Source: Parachlamydiales bacterium
GTDB lineage: Bacteria; Chlamydiota; Chlamydiia; Chlamydiales; Rhabdochlamydiaceae
DNA length: 7,083 bases
Reading direction: 5' to 3'
Assembly (NCBI GenBank): GCA_020050965.1
Contig: JAGVJV010000099.1
Span: forward strand, 1-7,083
A program made the position numbers and the translations under genes. The notes beneath the pieces are model-generated. The model saw only the letters and a list, made by a program, of their open reading frames with translations, was not told the origin of the DNA and did no database searches. This document shows positions 1 through 6,399 of the stretch, piece after piece. The first letter of the stretch is position 1, and the number at the start of each line of letters is the position of its first letter.

Positions 1-627
1 GATCTGCAAATTGGAGTTGAGGCTGTGATTTGGGCCCCCTTTAATTTCCACCATGTGCCTCAGATGGGTGGGACTAATTGTGAATTATTCAATACGGACT
101 ATTTGCTGGGGATTCCGCTCGATTATGCGGTCGATAAGTGGTCGTTCCGTCTAGAGATTTATCACATTTCAAGTCACTTAGGTGATGAGTTTTTATTCAA
201 TCGTCCTAATTTTTTACCCAGAAGGCTCAATCCGAGTTTCGAAGCTCTGGAGTTTTTTACCTCGTATCAGGCGACAAGATGGCTCCGTCTCTATTTCGGG
301 CCAGCGGTCATTGTCCATAGCGATAAGACGTATAATATGGATAATTGGTATGTCGAATATGGCTTGGAGCTCAGATTCTTGCCAGTTCGATTCTGCTATC
401 AGCGGATCTACGGGACTTTTTTCTTTGCTGTCGATGTCCAAAACTGGCAAATTCGGGATTGGAACTTCGATTGGACAGTCAAAGGCGGCTATGAGTTCAG
501 CAAACTGGCTGGCGTTGGCCGAAAAATGAGGCTATTCGCTTCGTATCATCATGGCTATTCGTATGAAGGGCAATTCTTCAAGGAAAAAACTCGCTATGGT
601 GAATTCGGTCTCTCTTGGGGATTTTAA
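1..627 (+). CDS. DUF1207-like outer-membrane beta-barrel protein (3' part)
   Basis: The reading frame is open from the first base, so the start lies outside the window; 208 residues are visible, ending in TAA at 625-627. A GTG at 25 is only an internal valine. The region with NTDYLLGIPLDY, then KWSFRLEIYHISSHLGDEF, then PSFEALEFFTSY matches the conserved core I know from the DUF1207 family, whose members are predicted outer-membrane proteins of unknown function. Seen directly: alternating aromatic and polar residues throughout, many Tyr, Trp and Phe, and a final strand ending in WGF, with the C-terminal Phe typical of a BAM-recognised beta-signal. Inference: an outer-membrane barrel, with its signal peptide in the missing 5' part. 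It converges on the LOG-domain gene and overlaps it by 3 bases. Family assignment is fairly sure; function is unknown. Confidence 0.75.
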   Translation, partial: DLQIGVEAVIWAPFNFHHVPQMGGTNCELFNTDYLLGIPLDYAVDKWSFRLEIYHISSHLGDEFLFNRPNFLPRRLNPSFEALEFFTSYQATRWLRLYFGPAVIVHSDKTYNMDNWYVEYGLELRFLPVRFCYQRIYGTFFFAVDVQNWQIRDWNFDWTVKGGYEFSKLAGVGRKMRLFASYHHGYSYEGQFFKEKTRYGEFGLSWGF

Positions 628-2720
628 GTTCGCGTGAAAAAGCCTTCTTTTGAACTTGGGTAATTTTTGCCGATCGGCAGTGTCCCTGAGAAGTATTCTT
701 TATAGACTTTTAGCGCTGCAGAAGGGGTTTCGACGACGTAGAAGCAGTTGCTGACCCATTCGGACCCTTGGATTGTTCCGGTGCGGAGGTTTGCCTGGAA
801 TATCGGGGTGATTTTCTCTCTCCAGTAATCGAGGTTTCCTAGAAATAGAACGGGGGTGGGGGTTTTGGTGCTGACTTTGCGGCGCACCCCTTCTAGAGCT
901 AATTCAAAATCGGTTCCATATCCGCCCATCAGGAAGATCGGGAAGTCGAGGTTGAATTCTGCTTGCCTTTCGATGAGCCTGTCGAGTCGGTAGGTCATCT
1001 TGGCGTCGATGTAGGGGTTTTGCCGCTGCTCTGTTCCGATAAAATTGACGATGTTGGCGCAGGATAGAATATTGAGCGTGCGGGCGACTCGGTTGCCCAC
1101 TTCCATCAGGCCGGGGCCTCCGCCGGTGATGAGGGTTAATGGTGTTTCATTATTGAGAAGGGGATGATTGACAACTGAACGCATTTCTAGCACCCCTTCT
1201 AGGATCTCTGTCAGCTCATCTTCAAATTGGAGGTTGATCAGTGTCGAGCCGTAAACTCCAAAGGCTGTGGCGCGGATGAACTGCTTCACCTGATCGAGGG
1301 GGACAAACATACCTGTATCTTTATCGGGTTTTGGTGTAAAGCGGAGGATTTTTCCACACGATTTATCGACCCAGAAAACGGGGATGGCAAATTTCGCAAG
1401 GTCGAGTAGCATCGCCCGATCTTCATGGGAAAAAAAATCGCCGTAAGATTGAGAGGGGATTTGAAAGTAGATTCCTTTGAGGGAGCTTTGGACTAAATCC
1501 CCAAGGAGCATTTTTTTCATCAGCGGTGAGGGGAAGTAACGGCAGAAGAGCACTCCCTGAGAGGTGATGTAGCCGCTTTCGATCGCTTTGAGGAAAGGAT
1601 AGCTTGGCTGCTGTCTAATGTATTCATTGACCATTTGCGCCTGTTTTAGCGGGTCGAACAGGCCTGGGAATTGCTCAGGATGCACTGTGCGGGTGATCCA
1701 GTCTTTTGGGGTAAGGTTTAACATTTGCTCCCCTTTGACGACAAAGACAGCTGAACGGAGGGAAAGATCTTGTGGAGCTGAGTCAAAAACTTTAAAGACT
1801 GCTTTAGGGTCTTCTAGAGAAGTGATGAGTTGATCTCGATCTGAGAAAAAAATGTGCTCCCGGTGAGGTTCGAGGGTATAGAATTCGAGGGGGATATGGG
1901 TAAGTTCCGCTGTCGATTCACCATAGAGCTCAAAAACGTCGCCTGAATCTTGGGTATCGGGTTGCAGAACATCGGCTGAGGTATGATGGATCCCTTTGGG
2001 CAGCATCGAATTGATTACTCGAGCAAAAACAGTGCGAATATGGAGGGGAGAAGTACTCGCAAGAAGGATTTCCCCTGGATTCACTTTGCGCGGAGCTTTT
2101 TCCTTCCATACCTGATGTAGAGAAAGGAGATCGCGCGTTTTGACTTTGGGAATGCAGAGGGCTTTGGCTAAAGTAGGGATAAAGTTGGCTGTATCAGGGT
2201 CGTACTCGAGGACGCCGTCGCGCAGAGCCAGGTGTGCGACGGTGTATCCGTTGACTTTGTCTAGCTGAAATTCTTTGCTCCCATGCGAACCTAGGGCTAG
2301 AAGAGGCAGATTATCTCGGTCATTTCGCTTGAACATGCGGAGTAAGTAGTCTGGGTCGCGGACGCGGCGTCTCTGATCGGCAGCGAAAAGTTTCCCGATA
2401 TAGCATCCTTCAGTCAAGTACGAGAGAAGGATTTTGGCAAGGGATCCGAAACTGCTGAGTTCGACCAGCACCTCTGCGGTATGGGTCATTTGATCAAGCG
2501 ATAGCTCTTTACACTTTCCTTCAACGCCGAGTTGAGCGAGTGAACTTTTGATATTGAAAAAGACTTCGGAGGGATCGATGATAAAACCGACAAAAGCCGA
2601 AGAAATCGTATCAATTGTCACCACCACTTCCATTTTAGTCTCGCCGCGGGAGACAATGCGGGTGATCAGCCCGTCGGGTGTGACCAGGTCATATTGAGCA
2701 GAGGAGAGGTAACTTTCCAT
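624..2720 (-). CDS. LOG/PpnN-like Rossmann-domain protein with large unrecognised N-terminal region
   Basis: A 698-residue cytoplasmic protein with no signal peptide or membrane segment. Residues about 485-660 form a LOG (lysine decarboxylase-like Rossmann) domain: a first strand and turn at GVYGST (488-493), TGGGPGLMEVGNR (about 532-544), an Arg in KMTYR (about 578) placed like the Arg of the MHERK motif, and GGYGTDFE (599-606) matching GGxGTxxE. The usual PGG is MGG here. Typical LOG proteins are about 180-230 residues and release nucleobases from nucleoside monophosphates; the longer PpnN enzymes also carry extra domains. I do not recognise residues 1-480. Start: ATG at 2720, with a GAGG-type ribosome site 5 bases upstream. 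It is divergent from the MYG1-like gene and stands alone on its strand. I recall a similar-sized hypothetical protein (CT387) beside the MYG1 homologue in Chlamydia. Domain call is good; catalytic activity is unproven. Confidence 0.8.
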   Translation of the reverse strand: MESYLSSAQYDLVTPDGLITRIVSRGETKMEVVVTIDTISSAFVGFIIDPSEVFFNIKSSLAQLGVEGKCKELSLDQMTHTAEVLVELSSFGSLAKILLSYLTEGCYIGKLFAADQRRRVRDPDYLLRMFKRNDRDNLPLLALGSHGSKEFQLDKVNGYTVAHLALRDGVLEYDPDTANFIPTLAKALCIPKVKTRDLLSLHQVWKEKAPRKVNPGEILLASTSPLHIRTVFARVINSMLPKGIHHTSADVLQPDTQDSGDVFELYGESTAELTHIPLEFYTLEPHREHIFFSDRDQLITSLEDPKAVFKVFDSAPQDLSLRSAVFVVKGEQMLNLTPKDWITRTVHPEQFPGLFDPLKQAQMVNEYIRQQPSYPFLKAIESGYITSQGVLFCRYFPSPLMKKMLLGDLVQSSLKGIYFQIPSQSYGDFFSHEDRAMLLDLAKFAIPVFWVDKSCGKILRFTPKPDKDTGMFVPLDQVKQFIRATAFGVYGSTLINLQFEDELTEILEGVLEMRSVVNHPLLNNETPLTLITGGGPGLMEVGNRVARTLNILSCANIVNFIGTEQRQNPYIDAKMTYRLDRLIERQAEFNLDFPIFLMGGYGTDFELALEGVRRKVSTKTPTPVLFLGNLDYWREKITPIFQANLRTGTIQGSEWVSNCFYVVETPSAALKVYKEYFSGTLPIGKNYPSSKEGFFTRT

Positions 2721-2723
2721 ATT

Positions 2724-2730
2724 ATCCTCT
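2724..2730 (-). promoter_or_regulatory. Ribosome binding site of the LOG-domain gene
   Basis: On the minus strand the bases read AGAGGAT just before the ATG at 2720. GAGG (2726-2729) is separated from the ATG by 5 bases. This supports the ATG at 2718-2720 as the start, since no better site lies in frame upstream. Confidence 0.5.
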
Positions 2731-2743
2731 TTATACCTGATGC

Positions 2744-2772
2744 TTGTTTTTTTTGGGGCATTGCGCTATTAT
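2744..2772 (+). promoter_or_regulatory. Sigma-70-type promoter for the MYG1-HIT-HEAT unit
   Basis: TTGTTT at 2744-2749 and TATTAT at 2767-2772 are separated by exactly 17 bases, a good match to the housekeeping promoter (sigma-66 in Chlamydiae). The spacer holds a run of eight T. A transcript would start near 2779, giving a leader of only about 14 bases before the ATG at 2793. On the opposite strand CATAAT (2769-2774) and TATAAA (2730-2735) are possible -10 elements for the divergent LOG-domain gene, but neither has a convincing -35 box. Confidence 0.5.
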
Positions 2773-2792
2773 GATCGGTTTTTTAGAGTTGA

Positions 2793-3671
2793 ATGATGAT
2801 TCCACGAAGTTTTGGTACCCATGATGGAACTTTCCATGCCGACGAAGTAAGCGCCTGTGCTTTGCTACTTGATTTCGGCTTAATCGATCGAGATAAAATT
2901 TATCGAACTCGCGACCCTGAAATTTTGGCAAAATGCGAATATGTGTGCGACGTAGGTGGAATTTACGATCCGAAGAAAAAACGGTTTGATCACCACCAAT
3001 TGGAATACACAGGTGATCTTTCAAGTGCAGGGATGATCTGGCTCTATTTGCTGGGTCAAGGGCTCATTGATCAATCGCTTTATGATTTTATCAATCATTC
3101 TATCATCTTAGGAATCGATGCACATGACATTGGCAAAGTAATGCAGAAGGAAGGGGTGTGTACGTTTTCCCATGTTATTGCCAATTTTGTCCCCATTGCC
3201 TATGGCAGCGATGAGCAGCAGCAAAATAGTGCTTTTTTTGAAGCGCTTAGCTTTGCTGCCTCCCATTTTGACCGCCTTTTCAAACGGTATCGGTATATTT
3301 TAGCCTGCAGGGATAAAGTAGCAGCCGCTATGGCCCCGAGAAATGAAGCGCTGATTTTCGATGAGGCGATGCCCTGGCAGGAGAACTTTTTCGAACTAGG
3401 GGGAGAAACTCATCCAGCCCTCTTTGTCATTATGCCAGCGCAAGACCATTGGAAACTGCGCGGAATCCCCCCAAACCCCAAGGAAAAAATGGATGTCCGG
3501 ATGCCCCTTCCCGAAGAGTGGGCGGGCTTGCGCGACGAAGCGCTGAGGCAAGTCACCGGCATCGACGGAGCAATTTTTTGTCATAAAGGGCGATTCATTT
3601 CCGTATGGAAAACGAAAGAAGATGCGATAAAAGCCCTAAAAGCTGTATTAAAGGGGAGGGAGTCAATATGA
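2793..3671 (+). CDS. MYG1-family (UPF0160) DHH-fold metal-dependent protein
   Basis: A 292-residue protein of the MYG1 family, about the usual bacterial length. Motifs: GTHDGTFHADEVSA (8-21) with His10, Asp11, His15, Asp17 and Glu18; CDVGGIYDP (52-60) with Asp53; the DHH signature FDHH (65-68); and GIDAHD (107-112) with Asp109. These acidic and His residues match the metal-binding set of DHH phosphoesterases. The C-terminal part, PLPEEWAGLRDEAL to CHKGRFISVWKT (about 238-274), is the MYG1-specific end. Eukaryotic MYG1 is reported as a 3'-5' RNA exonuclease of nucleus and mitochondria; the bacterial substrate is unknown to me. Two ATG codons are adjacent (2793, 2796); only a weak GAG-containing ribosome site precedes them. 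It is the first gene of a plus-strand unit, and its TGA overlaps the ATG of the HIT gene. Confidence 0.92.
   Translation: MMIPRSFGTHDGTFHADEVSACALLLDFGLIDRDKIYRTRDPEILAKCEYVCDVGGIYDPKKKRFDHHQLEYTGDLSSAGMIWLYLLGQGLIDQSLYDFINHSIILGIDAHDIGKVMQKEGVCTFSHVIANFVPIAYGSDEQQQNSAFFEALSFAASHFDRLFKRYRYILACRDKVAAAMAPRNEALIFDEAMPWQENFFELGGETHPALFVIMPAQDHWKLRGIPPNPKEKMDVRMPLPEEWAGLRDEALRQVTGIDGAIFCHKGRFISVWKTKEDAIKALKAVLKGRESI
3653..3660 (+). promoter_or_regulatory. Ribosome binding site of the HIT gene
   Basis: GGGGAGGG lies inside the last codons of the MYG1-like gene. Its GGAGG (3655-3659) is 8 bases from the ATG at 3668. This decides the HIT start against an in-frame ATG at 3605, whose extra 21 residues have no HIT-family character and lie wholly inside the preceding gene. 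Confidence 0.75.
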
Positions 3672-4006
3672 CCACTGTATTTGGAAAAATCATTCGGGGA
3701 GAGCTTCCTTGCGAAAAGGTGTATGAGACTGAAAATGTCTTTGCCTTTAAAGACATCGCGCCAAAAGCACCGATCCACATTCTCATCATCCCTAAAAAGG
3801 AAATTCCCAACCTCCAGTCAGTGAAACCTGAAGACTACCCACTCATTGGAGAAATGATTGCGGTCGCTCAAAAATTGGCCAAAGAATTGAAGATCGAAGA
3901 TGGCTACCGTCTTCTGGTCAACAATGGTCCAAAATCGGGGCAAGCCGTCGATCACCTCCATTTTCATTTGCTTGGGGGAAAACGGTTATCACACGAATTG
4001 GGCTGA
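3668..4006 (+). CDS. HIT-family (HinT-like) nucleotide hydrolase
   Basis: A 112-residue histidine-triad protein, the normal length for the HinT/PKCI branch. N-terminal FGKIIRGELPCEKVYE (5-20) and VFAFKDIAPKAPIHILIIPK (24-43) form the conserved first half. The nucleotide-binding segment includes NNG (85-87) and SGQ (90-92). The triad is HLHFH (96-100), with His96, His98 and His100; LLGGK follows. HinT-type enzymes hydrolyse nucleoside phosphoramidates and aminoacyl-adenylates in the cytoplasm. It is translationally coupled to the MYG1-like gene by an ATGA overlap (3668-3671). The protein stops soon after LGGK, with a short RLSHELG tail. The last 19 bases overlap the proposed start of the HEAT-repeat gene. 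I recall a HIT gene (CT385) in the same place in Chlamydia. Confidence 0.95.
   Translation: MTTVFGKIIRGELPCEKVYETENVFAFKDIAPKAPIHILIIPKKEIPNLQSVKPEDYPLIGEMIAVAQKLAKELKIEDGYRLLVNNGPKSGQAVDHLHFHLLGGKRLSHELG
3974..3982 (+). promoter_or_regulatory. Possible ribosome binding site for the HEAT-repeat gene
   Basis: GGGGGAAAA within the HIT gene ends its G run 9 bases before the ATC at 3988. A G-rich run can pair with the anti-Shine-Dalgarno through G-U wobble. The same bases encode LGGK of the HIT protein, so the match may owe something to coding constraint. Confidence 0.3.
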
Positions 4007-5712
4007 TTTTAATTTTACTCTTTCAATGTGGATTTGCCCTTGAGCATGATGCGACGAAAAGGGTTCACACCCATCTGCTTATCGACGACGTCCATTCCGC
4101 TATTCGAGAAGCAGAAGCGCAGCTAAAACAGTATCCAGAATCAAAACCCTTGCGTCTGGCCCTAATTAAAGCCTTTTCTCGCGGCGGCAAGGAGATCGAG
4201 GCGCTCGAGGCATGGAAAAAGCTCGTGAAAGAAGATGAAGAGCTTCTCCACGATCGGACGGCGCTCGAGATGCTCGCTTGGGGCGTTCTCACAAAAGGGG
4301 AAAGTTCAAGTCAGCTCGCCATCAAAGCCAATGCACTAATCGGTGCCAGCATCACACGCGATGCCAAGGCCATCCCTCTGATTTTAGAGGCCCTTCGTGG
4401 AAGTAATTCCCTCCTACGCTCTCTTGCAGTGGGCCTTGCCGCAGCATACGGCGATTTGCCCCTGCAAGATGAGATCGCTCGCCTGCTTAAAGAGGAAAAA
4501 GTGTGGCAAGTGCGGCTCGAGTTAATTAAGGCCGCCGGCCAGCTTAGGATGAAAGAGGCCAAAGAGCGGCTCTTAGAAATTGTTGCCCATCCACGCACTC
4601 TCGCAGAGGAGAAAGCGGCCGCCATCATCGCCCTAGTGATGATGTATGAGTCGGTCGAAGATCGGGAGCTCACCACCCTAGTCAAGAGTAACCGTGCGGG
4701 CTTGCGCGAACTGGCCTGCCAAATTGTCTTCCACCTCAACCTCGAAGAAAAAATCGGAATCATTCTACCCCTTTTGCGCGATCCCCATCCCCATGTGCGC
4801 GTCTCGATGTTGAATACTTTGACACTTTTAGGAGTTAAAGAATTGGAGGGGAGGCCACTCTTAGAGCATCCACTCATCCAAAGACTTCTCAGTGATGCTG
4901 TCCCCGAAGTCGCCATTACAGCCAATTGGCTGGCGCTCGTACGTGGAATGGACAACCATGTGCTTGAAAAATGGATTTTGGGTGAGGATGAAAAGTATGC
5001 ACGCTTAGGCGCAGGCGCCCTCGCCATCAGCGGCAAAAATGGGGTGCTAAAGGCTGCCCAATTGATGAAAGAGAGCAAAAACCCCTATGTGCGCGTCACA
5101 CTTGCCCTGGGTCTGATCGGACAGCAAAATTCGATCGACGAAGCTTGCGCCGTTATTAATCAAGAATTGAGCCTTCCTGATCAATGGATGTGGGATACAG
5201 CGATGAACCCGCTCTTTCGATCACTAGCGCCCAGTACAGTAGACCATACCCTTCAGGTACCCAACTACCCTAAAGTGGTCGACCAGCTGACCCGCATCGA
5301 GCTGCTCCAGGTGCTCTGCATCATGAAATTCCCTAAAGCCCAAGAAGCGGTAAAAGAATTTTTAAGGACAAGTACCTGGGGGACTGTCGGCGCAGCAGCC
5401 TCGACACTGCTTCAAGAGGGGGATGAAGAGGCCCTAGACATCGTGCGCGCCCTGCTGAAAGATCCAGAAGAAAAAGTGCGTATCGAAGCAGCCATGATTC
5501 TTGCCCTCTTAGGGGGAGACAAAGCAGCGGTTGAAGTCTTAAAAGCTGCCTATCCCAATGTGAGCAGAGAGATCAAAGTCCATATCTTGGAGGCTCTCGC
5601 CAAAGTGGCCGACCCCGGGACCATAGAGTTTCTGCTCGAGCGGCTTAACGAGCCCTTCCAAGTATTGAGAGTCGTCGCAGCTGCGGCGATTATCCAATGC
5701 CTATACCACTAA
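3988..5712 (+). CDS. Exported HEAT-repeat protein with non-canonical start
   Basis: The frame encodes about 574 residues if read from the ATC at 3988. From there it begins MTRIGLILILLFQCGFA followed by LEHD, a convincing short signal peptide with a likely type I cleavage site after GFA. No ATG, GTG or TTG exists in frame between the stop at 3829 and the TTG at 4150, so a conventional call (4150, 520 residues) loses the signal peptide. The rest is helical HEAT-like repeats, clearest at LLRDPHPHVRVSMLNTLTLLG (about 262-282), MKESKNPYVRVTLALGLIG (about 360-378) and LLKDPEEKVRIEAAMILALLG (about 489-509), with others from about 110 to 190 and a last one near 525-570. Such repeats bind proteins. 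Inference: a periplasmic or envelope scaffold. It overlaps the HIT gene upstream and the Inc-like gene at its 3' end. I recall an uncharacterised homologue in Chlamydia (CT384). Repeats sure, exact start uncertain. Confidence 0.8.
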   Translation: MTRIGLILILLFQCGFALEHDATKRVHTHLLIDDVHSAIREAEAQLKQYPESKPLRLALIKAFSRGGKEIEALEAWKKLVKEDEELLHDRTALEMLAWGVLTKGESSSQLAIKANALIGASITRDAKAIPLILEALRGSNSLLRSLAVGLAAAYGDLPLQDEIARLLKEEKVWQVRLELIKAAGQLRMKEAKERLLEIVAHPRTLAEEKAAAIIALVMMYESVEDRELTTLVKSNRAGLRELACQIVFHLNLEEKIGIILPLLRDPHPHVRVSMLNTLTLLGVKELEGRPLLEHPLIQRLLSDAVPEVAITANWLALVRGMDNHVLEKWILGEDEKYARLGAGALAISGKNGVLKAAQLMKESKNPYVRVTLALGLIGQQNSIDEACAVINQELSLPDQWMWDTAMNPLFRSLAPSTVDHTLQVPNYPKVVDQLTRIELLQVLCIMKFPKAQEAVKEFLRTSTWGTVGAAASTLLQEGDEEALDIVRALLKDPEEKVRIEAAMILALLGGDKAAVEVLKAAYPNVSREIKVHILEALAKVADPGTIEFLLERLNEPFQVLRVVAAAAIIQCLYH

Positions 5713-6343
5713 ACTCATCACCGTGAATTTTAAACCAAAGAGCACTGCCTGGTTTCGGGGAGAACTCAAAAACCTCATAGGCGAGCTCTAAAGTGTCTTT
5801 AAGAGCAAAATCTTCAGGCGGAAAAGGATTGTGGAAGTCTTCTAAAGAACGCAATTCAGAAGGGGATTGCATGATTTTGAGCAAATAGGCCGACTGGAGG
5901 TTATAATAGGCAGCCTGCTTTGGTTGAGTCATTTTAAGATTCTGATAGAGGCAATAACGCGCCAGCAATGGTTTGAGATTTATTCCAGGCTGCTCATTGA
6001 TTCCTAAATCCCTGAGGCGGCTGGAAACTTCCACATCTCTCATTCTGTTTATCATCCCGACGATCTGCCCATCAAAGTTTGCCAATTTGGCATAATAGAC
6101 AGCCTGATCCATCGGAGTTCCATACTTAGGAGGGGTCACAAAGATAATCACAAGAGGTAGAAGATAAAGAGGATTTAAACAAATGATCGAAAGAACGATA
6201 GAAGTAGCCGCTAAAACACGTAGAGCATAGCTGTAGATTTTCCACATAAGAGAAAGACTTTCATTGTTACTTTTCTCAGCATAAGGGTTATTTACCACTA
6301 GTGGATTTAAAAGTTGGGGGAGCGCAATAGGTGCTGTTGACAT
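5690..6343 (-). CDS. Inc-like bilobed membrane protein, paralogue 1
   Basis: A 217-residue protein not recognised as a named family. Residues 1-34 are polar with no cleavable signal. Two hydrophobic stretches, about 35-55 and 58-71, are separated only by a short CLNP-type turn, and PPKYG follows. A closely spaced hydrophobic pair of this kind marks chlamydial inclusion-membrane proteins, which are type III secreted and face the host cytosol. The soluble part (about 78-217) shares LGINEQPGINLKPLLARYC, NLQSAYLLKIMQSPSE and LELAYEVFEF with the gene upstream on the same strand. ATG at 6343 has a strong AAGGAGA site 7 bases away. It lies 56 bases after the upstream paralogue, so they are probably cotranscribed. 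Its last 23 bases overlap the HEAT gene, antisense. Inc assignment is inference; an ordinary inner-membrane protein is possible. Confidence 0.75.
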   Translation of the reverse strand: MSTAPIALPQLLNPLVVNNPYAEKSNNESLSLMWKIYSYALRVLAATSIVLSIICLNPLYLLPLVIIFVTPPKYGTPMDQAVYYAKLANFDGQIVGMINRMRDVEVSSRLRDLGINEQPGINLKPLLARYCLYQNLKMTQPKQAAYYNLQSAYLLKIMQSPSELRSLEDFHNPFPPEDFALKDTLELAYEVFEFSPKPGSALWFKIHGDEFSGIGIG

Positions 6344-6399
6344 AGGTAGTTCTCCTTTGAGTTTTAAGGAGGAGACACTATATCAACAGCCTAATTATT
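6344..6399 (-). other. Short intergenic region between the two paralogues
   Basis: 56 bases, AT-rich, holding the ribosome site and the small inverted repeat (6352-6357 with 6366-6371). TATAGT-like bases occur, but no convincing -35 box is at the right distance and no T-tailed terminator is present, so the downstream paralogue is probably read through from the upstream one. Confidence 0.4.
6351..6358 (-). promoter_or_regulatory. Ribosome binding site of the Inc-like gene
   Basis: The minus strand reads AAAGGAGA, the strongest Shine-Dalgarno in the window, 7 bases before the ATG at 6343. AAGGAG (plus positions 6352-6357) can pair with CTCCTT (6366-6371) in the same transcript across an 8-base loop, which could mask the site. 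Confidence 0.8.

Noticed and set aside
628..655. Possible hairpin after the stop of the DUF1207-like gene (GTTC...GAAC with AAAAG/CTTTT)
   Set aside because: The stem is AT-rich and interrupted, has no adjacent T tract, and is fully coding for the opposing gene.
668..679. Perfect 12-base palindrome TGCCGATCGGCA next to a T run
   Set aside because: It lies inside the 3' coding end of the LOG-domain gene. The T run is on the wrong side for a terminator of the plus-strand gene, and on the minus strand it reads as A.
1430..1437. Run of eight A (T on the coding strand) within the LOG-domain gene as a possible slippage site
   Set aside because: The frame is intact and the run encodes a plausible Phe-Phe; a single sequence gives no sign of variation.
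2731..3024. 97-codon minus-strand frame across the divergent promoter and MYG1 start
   Set aside because: It overlaps the strongly conserved MYG1 motifs on the other strand and has no recognisable product or ribosome site.
3605..3667. Upstream ATG that would extend the HIT protein by 21 residues
   Set aside because: The extension is not HIT-like and lies inside the MYG1-like gene; the ATG at 3668 has a strong ribosome site and matches the normal family N-terminus.
4311..5078. 255-codon open frame on the minus strand inside the HEAT-repeat gene
   Set aside because: Its Ser/Arg-rich product has no domain character, and it mirrors the GC-biased codons of the clearly real HEAT gene on the other strand.
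5676..5685. 10-base palindrome CGCAGCTGCG near the end of the HEAT gene
   Set aside because: It encodes Ala-rich helix codons and has no T tail; probably incidental.
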